A stretch of DNA of 36,362 nt, from NCBI RefSeq assembly GCF_947624825.1, contig NZ_CANQLZ010000029.1, forward strand, positions 1 through 36,362. Direction: 5' to 3'. This DNA is from an uncultured Acinetobacter sp. (GTDB lineage Bacteria > Pseudomonadota > Gammaproteobacteria > Pseudomonadales > Moraxellaceae). A program made the position numbers and the translations under genes. Below the pieces are notes generated by a model. It was not told the DNA's origin and did no database searches. It saw only the letters and a list, made by a program, of their open reading frames with translations. Shown in pieces: positions 26,734-34,126 of this stretch; positions within the stretch are counted from its first letter, which is position 1, and the number at the start of each line of letters is the position of its first letter.

Positions 26734-27291
26734 TTAAGACTCAGACTTTTCCTGAGGAATTAACAGGGCTGCAAGTTTAAGCATTTCACCTTGTACATTG
26801 CCCATTTGGGCTTCAATTTGTTTAAAGTCCACATTGGCAAAGTCTAATTTTCCGTTTAAGAAATCAGAGTTCAGTACTTTTTCGTTGGCTGCAATAATAT
26901 TGCTACGAATGTCGTCAATTTCCTGACTTTTTAAATCTAAGCTCACCAGTGCCTGATTAAAGCCAGTCAGTTGAGTTTGTAAACTAGAAGCTGCTTGTTC
27001 AAGTTTTTGCGCATCTTTTAAATCAACTGCATCTTGTAACTCAGTTTGGGTTTGCTGTAGTTCTTCAATATAGTTGCCGGCCTTAAGTTGTACATCTGCA
27101 ACATCACGTACAATTGAAAACATGCTGCCTGATTTTAATTCAGCTTGAAGATCTTCAGATGCACTTTCAGCCATTTGTGGCTCAGGTTGCGCAGTTGCCT
27201 CAGGTGCAGGCGTTTGACCACATCCAAACAGCATCACGCTTAGACCCAATAACATCATCGGCGTAGTCACGCGCTGTAAAACCTTTGTCAT
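26734..27291 (-). CDS. Lipoprotein with helical domain, unknown function
   Basis: A 185-residue protein. A signal peptide ends in the lipobox LFGC (Cys24), followed by a Pro/Glu/Ala-rich linker (GQTPAPEATAQPEPQMAESA) and a helical, coiled-coil-prone domain (about 50-185; for example YIEELQQTQTELQDAVDLKDA and LEQAASSLQTQLTGFNQAL). It is expected to be lipid-anchored in the outer or inner membrane. I do not recognise a named family. ATG 27291 was chosen; a TTG lies 15 bases upstream. It is read in the same direction as the pirin, about 130 bases apart, so it is probably a separate unit. Confidence 0.82.
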   Translation of the reverse strand: MTKVLQRVTTPMMLLGLSVMLFGCGQTPAPEATAQPEPQMAESASEDLQAELKSGSMFSIVRDVADVQLKAGNYIEELQQTQTELQDAVDLKDAQKLEQAASSLQTQLTGFNQALVSLDLKSQEIDDIRSNIIAANEKVLNSDFLNGKLDFANVDFKQIEAQMGNVQGEMLKLAALLIPQEKSES

Positions 27292-27425
27292 GCTTAAAAA
27301 CACCAAAATATCTAATCATAATCATAAGATACGACATAATCATGACCAAATAAGGAATTTTTTATAAATACACAACAAAAATAAAAAACAGCGTTACTAC
27401 GCTGTTTAAAATCTAGGTGAAGATC

Positions 27426-27816
27426 TTAGCGTATGAATTTAATGACCTTATGGTTTTTGCTGTCCATCAGCACATAATCACCATTGACCTTAATCCATGT
27501 TTGATTGGCTTTAGGTGGAGCGAGTTTCTTAGATTGTTTGTGATCAATTTTATAGTGCTTGGCCTGAAATTGTGTAGGAACTTTGCTGCCTGACTTCCAA
27601 TCGCGTTTTGGTTGTTCAGCTTTGTTAACCAGATGTTGTTTAGGCATGTTTGGCTTATGCTGCTCAAATTTGGCAGGGGCTTTATGGGGGTTCAGTTTAT
27701 GTCGGTGCTTTATTTTGTTGTGTGGCTTGATGCTTATGCTCAGATGACACAGCAAAAGCAGAAGTTGCTACTAATACGTTAGAGATTGAAAACACCATGG
27801 CTTTTAATAATTTCAT
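27426..27816 (-). pseudogene. RcnB-like periplasmic protein gene, frameshifted
   Basis: The gene begins with ATG at 27816 behind a good AGGTG site and encodes a signal peptide (MKLLKAMVFSISNVLVATSA FAV), then a His/Lys/Gln-rich stretch. This frame stops at 27697-27699 after 39 codons. The +1 frame, open from before 27755, continues the same basic, His-rich composition and ends with WIKVNGDYVLMDSKNHKVIKFI, the hallmark C-terminal repeat of RcnB-type small periplasmic proteins. One extra base (or a loss of two) between about 27700 and 27755 explains the split. RcnB is linked to nickel/cobalt homeostasis in E. coli; the role here is unknown. A sequencing error is an alternative to a real mutation. 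Confidence 0.72.
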
Positions 27817-27967
27817 TTTTAGCACCTATCTGTATGACTTAGGATAGGCTTAAATAAACAATAAGATTTTGATAAATAGAGAATAAATTATTTTTTTAAA
27901 TATAAAAATTAAGCAGAAGTAATGAAAAAATTACCTAGAGATTATGAGGATGATTAAGGGGGAAAAT

Positions 27968-27991
27968 GTGTCTAGCCCTAAAACTAGACAC
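27968..27991 (-). terminator. Hairpin downstream of the glutathione peroxidase gene
   Basis: GTGTCTAG (27968-27975) and CTAGACAC (27984-27991) form a perfect 8-bp stem 11 bases past the peroxidase stop (minus strand), followed by ATTTTCCCC. The U-run is short, so the terminator may be modest. Confidence 0.6.
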
Positions 27992-28002
27992 AATTGCATG
28001 GC

Positions 28003-28548
28003 TTATTTGGCAAGCTCAGCTTCAATTGCACTGACAATGCGTTCATCATCGGCTGTGATGTCTGGTGCAAAACGCGCGACAATTTCACCGTTTTTACCAA
28101 TCAGGAATTTTTCAAAGTTCCATAGCACTTCAGGCGGTAGGTTTGGCGTTAAACCATAATCTGTTAAATCTTTTACCCATGGGCCTTCACCAATACGTTC
28201 AGGAATGGCTTGCGTGAGGGCTTGATAAAGCGGATGTTTGTCTTGACCTACCACAGTAATCTTGGCAAATAATGGAAAATCAATTTGATAGTTAATGCTA
28301 CAAAATTGTTGAATTTCTTCATTGCTGCCCGGCTCTTGTGCCAAGAAATCATTGGCAGGAAACCCCAGAATTTCTAAACCTTCGGCTTTTTTGTTTTGAT
28401 AAAGTTGCTGTAAACCTTCATATTGTGGAGTTAAACCGCATTTTGAAGCCACATTGACAATCAATAAAACTTTGCCTTGATATTGGTTTAATGTTGTCTG
28501 CGTGCCATCAATGGTTTGCACGGCAATATCATATACACTGTTTGTCAT
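28003..28548 (-). CDS. Glutathione peroxidase family protein (Cys type)
   Basis: A 181-residue peroxidase with a thioredoxin fold. The catalytic Cys37 is in NVASKCGLTPQYEGL; Gln70 in FPANDFLAQEPGS and Trp143-Asn144 in WNFEKFLI complete the catalytic tetrad. Cys83 (QFCSINY) matches the resolving Cys of E. coli BtuE, so reduction by thioredoxin is more likely than by glutathione. It detoxifies hydrogen or lipid peroxides in the cytoplasm; no signal peptide is present. AAGGA lies at normal distance before the ATG. Confidence 0.95.
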   Translation of the reverse strand: MTNSVYDIAVQTIDGTQTTLNQYQGKVLLIVNVASKCGLTPQYEGLQQLYQNKKAEGLEILGFPANDFLAQEPGSNEEIQQFCSINYQIDFPLFAKITVVGQDKHPLYQALTQAIPERIGEGPWVKDLTDYGLTPNLPPEVLWNFEKFLIGKNGEIVARFAPDITADDERIVSAIEAELAK

Positions 28549-28747
28549 AAACGATCCTTATTTTGTTTTAACCAAATCATGTTGTAGCGATAAAATTGCT
28601 CAGCGGCAAGTAAAAATTCTTGTCTTACGCCTATATGTACAAAAAGCCAATACGATATGTATGCTTTTAAAGCAAAGGCGAGCACAGTTAAAATTAATCA
28701 TATAAAAACAGCATACAGCTGAAAAAATAACAGTAAAGGATCACAAT

Positions 28748-29626
28748 ATGACACAGCAGCGTATGGCATGGTGGGCAATTTTATTACCAATTACAGCTGT
28801 TGTGATTTGGTCGTTAAATATTGTAGTCACGCGTTATGTCACGGATTTTATTGAGCCAATGAGTATTAGTTTTTATCGTTGGTTATTGGCATGGCTGTTA
28901 TTAACGCCGTTTATGCTGCACAAAACTTGGCAGCAGCGACAATTGATTCAACAACATAGCTTGAAGTTGGCAATTTTAAGTGCTTTTGGCATGTTGTTGT
29001 ACCAAGGCTTGGCTTATAGCGCAGCACATTATACGACCGCCACCAACATGGGTTTAATTAATGCTTTTATTCCAATTTTTACTATTTTTGTTGGCATTTT
29101 AATTTTAAAAGAATTTCCTAATCGCTATGCAGTGATTGGCAGTGTTTTCTCATTTTTGGGATTACTGTATGTCATTGGTCAAGGTCAGTTAAGTGCAGTC
29201 TTAAATTTAGGTCAGCATAGCGGTGACTTGCTGATGCTGTTGGCCGTTTTCTTTTATGCTTTTTATGGGGTATTTTTAAAAAAATGGCAGTTGGCATTGC
29301 CTTTAATGCTGATGCTATACGTGCAAGTATGTTTTGCGTTGCTCTATCATGTGCCTATTGTGGTTTATTTGGGTTTAGATTCTCTTACTCAAGACAATAT
29401 GCTGAGTGTCGCGTATGCCGGAATTTTTCCCTCGTTATTGGCGCCTTTGCTGTGGATGAAAGCGGTACAACAACTCGGTCCCAATCAGACCAGTATTTTT
29501 ATGAACTTAATGCCGATCTTTACAGCCTTAATTGCCTATTTTTGGTTGAATGAACGATGGAGCATTTACCATACTGTTGGTGGAATCGTGATTTTGTTGG
29601 CTGTATTGTTAGCACAGAAAAAATAA
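28748..29626 (+). CDS. EamA/DMT family transporter
   Basis: A 292-residue membrane protein with ten hydrophobic segments in two homologous halves (EamA domains about 10-140 and 155-290). Segment 1 has WSLNIVVTRYVTDFIEPMSISFYRWLLA, and segment 4 the typical SAAHYTTATNMGLINAFIPIF; in the second half QTSIFMNLMPIFTALIAYFWLNE occupies the same place. Members export metabolites or amino acids; the substrate is unknown. AAAGGA before the ATG supports the start. Confidence 0.92.
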   Translation: MTQQRMAWWAILLPITAVVIWSLNIVVTRYVTDFIEPMSISFYRWLLAWLLLTPFMLHKTWQQRQLIQQHSLKLAILSAFGMLLYQGLAYSAAHYTTATNMGLINAFIPIFTIFVGILILKEFPNRYAVIGSVFSFLGLLYVIGQGQLSAVLNLGQHSGDLLMLLAVFFYAFYGVFLKKWQLALPLMLMLYVQVCFALLYHVPIVVYLGLDSLTQDNMLSVAYAGIFPSLLAPLLWMKAVQQLGPNQTSIFMNLMPIFTALIAYFWLNERWSIYHTVGGIVILLAVLLAQKK

Positions 29627-29825
29627 TTAGATTAAAAAATAAACAAAAAATATTTATTTATTTTATTTTTTTCACTTATACTACAAAAAATCAGCAAAGA
29701 TTGATGCTTTAAAAATCATCTGAGTTTTTTAAAAATAAATAAAAAATAGTCAGATAAATTGAACATGTTGGTAAAAAATTACTTATCTAATATATTTTTA
29801 GTCTAAATTGAGTTTAATATTATAT

Positions 29826-29854
29826 TTGTTTAAATAACATGATTAACACATAAT
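29826..29854 (+). promoter_or_regulatory. Candidate promoter of the small RNA
   Basis: TTGTTT (-35, 29826-29831), a 17-nt spacer and CATAAT (-10, 29849-29854). The fit is four of six and five of six to consensus with ideal spacing. AT-rich surroundings make chance matches common, so this rests on the terminators found downstream. Confidence 0.4.
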
Positions 29855-29921
29855 ACCGTCATCGCAGATACTTAAGATATTCTTAACGATCTTTAAGTTG
29901 CGCCAGATTTGTAGACCCTCT

Positions 29922-29945
29922 GGATGTGATTTACACATCCTTTTT
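29922..29945 (+). terminator. First terminator of the small RNA locus
   Basis: GGATGTG (29922-29928), loop ATTTA, CACATCC (29934-29940), then five T. A perfect 7-bp stem with a T-run on the plus strand. Confidence 0.75.
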
Positions 29946-29947
29946 AT

Positions 29948-29981
29948 GCTCAGCCGTCCCTATATGGCTGAGCTTTTTTTT
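29948..29981 (+). terminator. Second terminator of the small RNA locus
   Basis: GCTCAGCC (29948-29955) and GGCTGAGC (29966-29973) form a perfect 8-bp stem with a ten-base loop, followed by eight T. The T-run is on the plus strand; for tsaC on the minus strand the hairpin is followed by ATAAAAAGG, so it fits the plus-strand transcript better. Confidence 0.85.
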
Positions 29982-29998
29982 GCCTAAAATTTAAGGAT

Positions 29999-30574
29999 TT
30001 AGGCGCGAATTACTTTGCCTGTTTCAGCATCTAAAATGCGACTTGGTTCACAACTTAAACCTAAATCACCATTCAGATAATTTAAATCTTGATGAAAATA
30101 TTGCATAGCATCTTGTAAAGAACGTGCAGGCTCTAATCCAGCAGGATTGGCACTGGTTGATACAATAAAACGATCAAAGGCAGAACATAGCGCCATGCAC
30201 AGTGGATGATTGGTGACACGTACTGCCACTTTGGGATGATTGCCTTTAATCCAAGTTGGAATTTCGTCGGTTGCCGGCAGCAACCATGTCGTGGCGCGTT
30301 CACCAGCAGTTTGATTACGCCAAGAGTATTCTACTTGAGCGCGGATGTTTGGATCTAAATTGGCAAGTAAAGGTTCTACTTGACTTAAGTGAGCGGCAAG
30401 TAAGATCACGCCTTTTTCAATCGGGCGTTGCTTTAAGCGCAAAATTTCTAAAAATGCCTCTTGGTTATACGGGTCACAGCCTAAACCCCAAACGGCCTCT
30501 GTAGGATAAGCCAGAACTTGACCTTGTTTAAGACATTCTGCGGCTTCGGTTACAGAGGTAGTAATCATCGACAT
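29999..30574 (-). CDS. tsaC: L-threonylcarbamoyladenylate synthase TsaC
   Basis: A 191-residue protein (E. coli TsaC has 190) of the YrdC/Sua5 family. It makes threonylcarbamoyl-AMP from threonine, bicarbonate and ATP for the t6A37 modification of ANN-decoding tRNAs. Visible motifs are YPTEAVWGLGCDP (23-35), LRLKQRP (46-52), TTWLLPA and the nucleotide-binding STSANPAG. There is no Sua5 C-terminal domain. ATG 30574 was chosen; ATG 30568 two codons on is possible. It lies 44 bases downstream of dprA on the same strand, matching the dprA-tsaC neighbourhood of other gammaproteobacteria. Confidence 0.94.
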   Translation of the reverse strand: MSMITTSVTEAAECLKQGQVLAYPTEAVWGLGCDPYNQEAFLEILRLKQRPIEKGVILLAAHLSQVEPLLANLDPNIRAQVEYSWRNQTAGERATTWLLPATDEIPTWIKGNHPKVAVRVTNHPLCMALCSAFDRFIVSTSANPAGLEPARSLQDAMQYFHQDLNYLNGDLGLSCEPSRILDAETGKVIRA

Positions 30575-30618
30575 TTTTATCTTTTCCCGTGTGATATGTG
30601 AAAAGACTATTGTGGACT

Positions 30619-31764
30619 TTATTGCGCCGAACCACAACGCAAGTAAAGACCTGACTGTTGCATTGCTAAACCAAACAATTCAAGTTCCATAAGTTTTGCG
30701 GTTAAATCCGCTGCATCTAGATTTAAACCTGCACAAAGTTGATCAAGGCTTTGACCTTGCCAATCAAGTGCTGTGTAGAGTGCTTGTAAATGTGCAGGAA
30801 CTTTGGGTTCAGGTGCAAGTTTTATTGCTGGTGTGGCTGTATTTTGAGGGTGTAATCGCTGATGCTGCCATTGGGTGGCTAAGGCCAAATCCTCAACGAT
30901 TTGTTCAGGGTGATCGACTAAAATTGCACCTTCGCGAATGAGTTGGTGGCAACCTTGATGATGCTCACTGTAAATGTGCCCCGGAATTGCAAAGATACTT
31001 TTACCTTGCTCGGCCGCAATTTTGGCAGTAATTAAAGAACCGCTTTTTAAAGTGGCTTCTGCGATTAATACCCCTAAACTCAAACCACTGACGATCCGAT
31101 TACGTCTTGGGAAATTGTGCTGTAAGGGTGGTGTAAACGGTAAAAATTCAGTGATGACCGTGCCATCTTGGGCAGCAATCTTTGTTCTTAAGTTTTGATG
31201 TTGGCGTGAATAAGTTTGATCTAAACCCGTTGCCATTACCGCCAAAGTACGCCCATGCTGTAAACCACCTAAGTGAGCCGCTTCATCAATACCTAAAGCT
31301 AAACCGCTATTAATATAAAAACCTTGTTCACTTAAATAGTAAGCAAAATCATAAGCCACTTGGCGTCCATGTGGGCTTGGTTTACGACTCCCTACAATGG
31401 CAATTTGCGCTTCGTTTAATATATTGAACTGACCTTGTCCGAAAATGAGGGGTGGTTTATCCACATAGTTTAAAAGTTGCTGTGGATAAGCATCGTCTTG
31501 AAAGGTGACGATAAAATCGCTGTGAGTTTGTATGCTGTGCAGGAGTTTTTCAAAATGAGCTTGCTGTAGTGGTTGCTCAAATTCTTGAACACGTTTGAGA
31601 TGACTGCTGTGTAAATTTAAAATGGCCCAATCATGCCGTGCCGCAATAGCACTGGGGACTGAGCCATAATAGTCAAGCAGCTTATAAAAACTCGACAAAG
31701 AATGTTGCACTAAATACCACAAGCAAATGAAATCGCGTTGCGATTGTGAGAGTTGTTGCAACAT
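30619..31764 (-). CDS. dprA: DNA processing protein DprA
   Basis: A 381-residue protein that protects incoming single-stranded DNA and loads RecA during natural transformation. The Rossmann-like core shows VGSRKPSPHG (124-133), SGLALGID (153-160), FPRRNRIVSGLS (218-229) and SGSLITA (241-247). An N-terminal SAM-like helical part precedes it, and a winged-helix DML1-like domain forms the C-terminus (about 320-381). GAGGTGAGGT directly before the ATG is a strong ribosome binding site. It is preceded by the LysM gene, as in Pseudomonas. Confidence 0.96.
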   Translation of the reverse strand: MLQQLSQSQRDFICLWYLVQHSLSSFYKLLDYYGSVPSAIAARHDWAILNLHSSHLKRVQEFEQPLQQAHFEKLLHSIQTHSDFIVTFQDDAYPQQLLNYVDKPPLIFGQGQFNILNEAQIAIVGSRKPSPHGRQVAYDFAYYLSEQGFYINSGLALGIDEAAHLGGLQHGRTLAVMATGLDQTYSRQHQNLRTKIAAQDGTVITEFLPFTPPLQHNFPRRNRIVSGLSLGVLIAEATLKSGSLITAKIAAEQGKSIFAIPGHIYSEHHQGCHQLIREGAILVDHPEQIVEDLALATQWQHQRLHPQNTATPAIKLAPEPKVPAHLQALYTALDWQGQSLDQLCAGLNLDAADLTAKLMELELFGLAMQQSGLYLRCGSAQ

Positions 31765-31788
31765 ACCTCACCTCGTTGTTTTTATCGT

Positions 31789-32946
31789 TTATTCATCATC
31801 GCTTGGGGTAACTAAGTTTGCACCAACTTTAATTGGTAATTCACTACTTAATACATAAGCATAGCTAAATTGATCAAAGGTTTTAAACACCATCAGTTGA
31901 CCAATACGCTGACCCGGCAATTGAATACGTTCTTTGGTTTTTGGATCAGTCACCACTTCACCTTGTTGTGAAATGCTAAATACATGACCACTTTGTACGC
32001 CGTGTTGGCTACCACGATCTAAAGTAACAACACTACCCAGTGCGGCTGTGCCGATTGAACCTTGTACACGAATAACTTTACCATCTTTGACCACATTATC
32101 AGTTTCTACTGGGTAGAACAATGTTGGCAGCATTGGGTCATAAATTGGTAAAACACGATCACCACGACGAACTTCATAGCTAAAGGTGTCGGTAATTTCT
32201 AGTGTTGTAACGTCGTTATCACTATTTTTGCTGGCAATTGCAGTAGCCACTTGGGTGAGTTCTAATGCAACAGGGTATTTACGCCCTTTGGCATCCGTTG
32301 CTGTGTACGGTTCGCCTTCACGGTAAATGGCATAACGCTGACCGGCCTCTAAACCTACACCGCGTGCATAAACCGTTTGTCCTTTAGCCGCCAATACACG
32401 TTGATCTGCTGCACCTACAATATAAGGGGTCGCATCTAAAGCATTCGGTGCAATGATATGTGAGCGCTCAAGGAAGTTTTTAATATCATCGAGTGCAATC
32501 ACAGGAATGGCATTATTTAATGATTCAAGGCGCACCTGAGGTTGTAATTTTTGGTCACCTAAGTAACGACTAATAATTCCGGCACAACCATCACCTTCGT
32601 CTTTACCTAAAATTGGACGACCTTGATAGTCACACATCAATAAACGGTCACCTGGGAAAATCCAATGTGGATTTTTAACATGTTTATTGCTTGCCCAAAT
32701 TTCACGCCAGCGCAGTGGATTCTTTAAAAAGCGCTTTGAAATATCCCACAGGGTATCGCCTTTTTTGACCACATAAACGTTTGGTGCATCGGCTTTTAAC
32801 ACAGGTGGATTGACATTGCGTGCAGGTGCCGCCTCAGCGGTTGCGATCATACCTAGCCCCAAACTCGCACACACCGCAACAGCCAATACATGCTGTTTAA
32901 ACCCCAAGACACGAAAAATAGCTGTGTCTGTCAAAACTTTTTTCAT
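31789..32946 (-). CDS. LysM-domain peptidoglycan-binding protein
   Basis: A 385-residue exported protein. A long signal peptide (about 1-40, ending AEAA) is followed by one LysM domain (58-104: YVVKKGDTLWDISKRFLKNPLRW to PGDRLL). The remaining 280 residues are beta-rich, without catalytic motifs, and contain several VxxGxxVxVYR-like turns. LysM binds peptidoglycan; a structural or regulatory envelope role is inferred. The second ATG (32946) was chosen because AGGAA is eight bases before it and only two bases before the first ATG. It lies between dprA and divergent def, a conserved gammaproteobacterial arrangement. Confidence 0.93.
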   Translation of the reverse strand: MKKVLTDTAIFRVLGFKQHVLAVAVCASLGLGMIATAEAAPARNVNPPVLKADAPNVYVVKKGDTLWDISKRFLKNPLRWREIWASNKHVKNPHWIFPGDRLLMCDYQGRPILGKDEGDGCAGIISRYLGDQKLQPQVRLESLNNAIPVIALDDIKNFLERSHIIAPNALDATPYIVGAADQRVLAAKGQTVYARGVGLEAGQRYAIYREGEPYTATDAKGRKYPVALELTQVATAIASKNSDNDVTTLEITDTFSYEVRRGDRVLPIYDPMLPTLFYPVETDNVVKDGKVIRVQGSIGTAALGSVVTLDRGSQHGVQSGHVFSISQQGEVVTDPKTKERIQLPGQRIGQLMVFKTFDQFSYAYVLSSELPIKVGANLVTPSDDE

Positions 32947-33066
32947 TATCATAATTCCTAAAATTATGTATGTAGTTGCGTTATAATAACGATCTTACAC
33001 ACAATTTTCTGATGAAGCATTCCTTCATTGGTTTTTTTAGTTCAATGGCACAGTTGAGGACGCAGT

Positions 33067-33585
33067 ATGGCCTTATTACCTATTTTAAGTTTCCCGGATC
33101 CCCGTCTTCGTACCATTGCCAAACCTGTCGAAGAAGTTACTGATGAAATTCGTCAGCTTGCCGCAGATATGTTTGAAACGATGTATGCAGCACCTGGTAT
33201 TGGCTTAGCTGCAACGCAAGTTGATCATCATATCCAATTGATCGTCATGGATTTATCTGAAACCAAAGATCAACCGTTGGTGTTCATTAATCCAAAGATT
33301 ACCCCACTGACTGAACAAACCCAACCGTATGAAGAGGGCTGTTTATCTGTGCCTCAAATATACGATAAAGTTGAGCGTCCGTCACGCGTAAAGATCGAAG
33401 CACTTAATCTTGAAGGACAAGCGTTTGAGATGGAAGCAGATGAACTTCTCGCAGTTTGTATTCAGCATGAAATGGATCACTTAAATGGCAAACTGTTTGT
33501 CGATTATTTGTCTCCATTAAAGCGTCAACGTGCGCGTGAAAAAGTGGAAAAAGTGGTGCGTCAACGCCAAAAAGTGCAACGCTAA
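33067..33585 (+). CDS. def: Peptide deformylase
   Basis: A 172-residue metalloenzyme that removes the N-formyl group from nascent proteins. All three motifs are intact: GIGLAATQ (44-51), EEGCLS with metal ligand Cys92 (89-94), and HEMDH with ligands His134 and His138 and catalytic Glu135. GAGGA before the ATG supports the start. Often def is followed by fmt; here a terminator and a different gene follow, so fmt must be elsewhere. Confidence 0.97.
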   Translation: MALLPILSFPDPRLRTIAKPVEEVTDEIRQLAADMFETMYAAPGIGLAATQVDHHIQLIVMDLSETKDQPLVFINPKITPLTEQTQPYEEGCLSVPQIYDKVERPSRVKIEALNLEGQAFEMEADELLAVCIQHEMDHLNGKLFVDYLSPLKRQRAREKVEKVVRQRQKVQR

Positions 33586-33629
33586 GTTTAAAAACTGTTT
33601 TGTTGTTTAGTATATTTGTTATACTCAAG

Positions 33630-33654
33630 CCCATACTCCATGTATGGGTTTTTT
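33630..33654 (+). terminator. Rho-independent terminator after def
   Basis: CCCATAC (33630-33636), a five-base loop, GTATGGG (33642-33648) and six T. It lies about 45 bases past the def stop and directly before the next gene. Confidence 0.9.
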
Positions 33655-33664
33655 GTTCTTGGTG

Positions 33665-34054
33665 ATGCGAAGCGGGTTGCTACTGGCGTTAGTCGCGGTG
33701 GCCTTACAAATCGCTGTTTTTTTACAGCCTCTACTGCCGATGCAATATCAGGTTGCGCCGGTGTGTGAGACCATCACCCAAGCATTATTAACCAACTCTC
33801 ATAGTCATCACGCTCATGCACATATAGCTGAGCATGCTGCCGACCATACACATCATCACGATTCCAATCATCAGTGTCAGTATTGTACTGTTTACAGTAA
33901 CTTAGTTTTGCCGCCTGATTTAAGCATTAAAGAAGTGCTTGATCGGGTCTTAGTACGTTTTTATGCATGGCAAAATCAAGCCGCTTATGTTTGGTTTGTA
34001 CTGCAACGACTATTTTTATTGCCACAAGGGCGAGCCCCACCACTTTTTGCATAA
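33665..34054 (+). CDS. His-rich DUF2946-like envelope protein
   Basis: A 129-residue protein. A hydrophobic N-terminus (about 4-25) may be a signal peptide or anchor. A His-rich segment (residues 46-69: HSHHAHAHIAEHAADH and HTHHHD) precedes a CQYC pair (Cys71/Cys74), an arrangement suited to binding copper or zinc. Such DUF2946-type proteins are often encoded beside TonB-dependent copper receptors, as here. The ATG at 33665 was chosen because the earlier in-frame ATG (33644) lies inside the def terminator. Function is not established; metal handling with the downstream receptor is inference. Confidence 0.78.
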   Translation: MRSGLLLALVAVALQIAVFLQPLLPMQYQVAPVCETITQALLTNSHSHHAHAHIAEHAADHTHHHDSNHQCQYCTVYSNLVLPPDLSIKEVLDRVLVRFYAWQNQAAYVWFVLQRLFLLPQGRAPPLFA

Positions 34055-34126
34055 ATTTCGATTGTTTGTTTTAGGGTCTTGATTGGCTCTAGCCCCCTCG
34101 TATTTATGTTTTAAGTGAGATTTCTG

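Larger units (their letters stand above)
29861..29981 (+). ncRNA. Candidate small regulatory RNA
   Basis: If transcription starts about seven bases past the -10 box, an 85-base RNA (ending after the first terminator) or a 121-base RNA (ending after the second) is made. It would fold as hairpin 1 with arms ACTTAAGAT (29870-29878) and ATCTTTAAGT (29889-29898, one bulge), an unpaired GCGCCAGATTTGTAGACCC stretch, and the terminator stem. No ORF with a ribosome binding site is seen in it. The call is from layout only; I recognise no known RNA family. Confidence 0.4.
29627..29998. other. AT-rich intergenic region holding a candidate small RNA
   Basis: About 370 bases without a credible protein gene. 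The left 200 bases are extremely AT-rich, with A and T runs. The right part contains a plausible promoter, three hairpins and two T-runs, annotated separately. The exporter gene lies far upstream and tsaC is read from the opposite strand, so the terminators probably belong to an independent transcript. Confidence 0.6.

Noticed and set aside
27297..27425. Small coding gene between the lipoprotein and the RcnB-like gene
   Set aside because: Only short frames without ribosome binding sites; the stretch holds an imperfect AACAGCG/CGCTGTT hairpin that is probably a terminator.
33644..33664. Earlier ATG (33644) for the His-rich gene
   Set aside because: It lies inside the right arm of the def terminator; a start seven codons later avoids this and gives a normal signal-like N-terminus.
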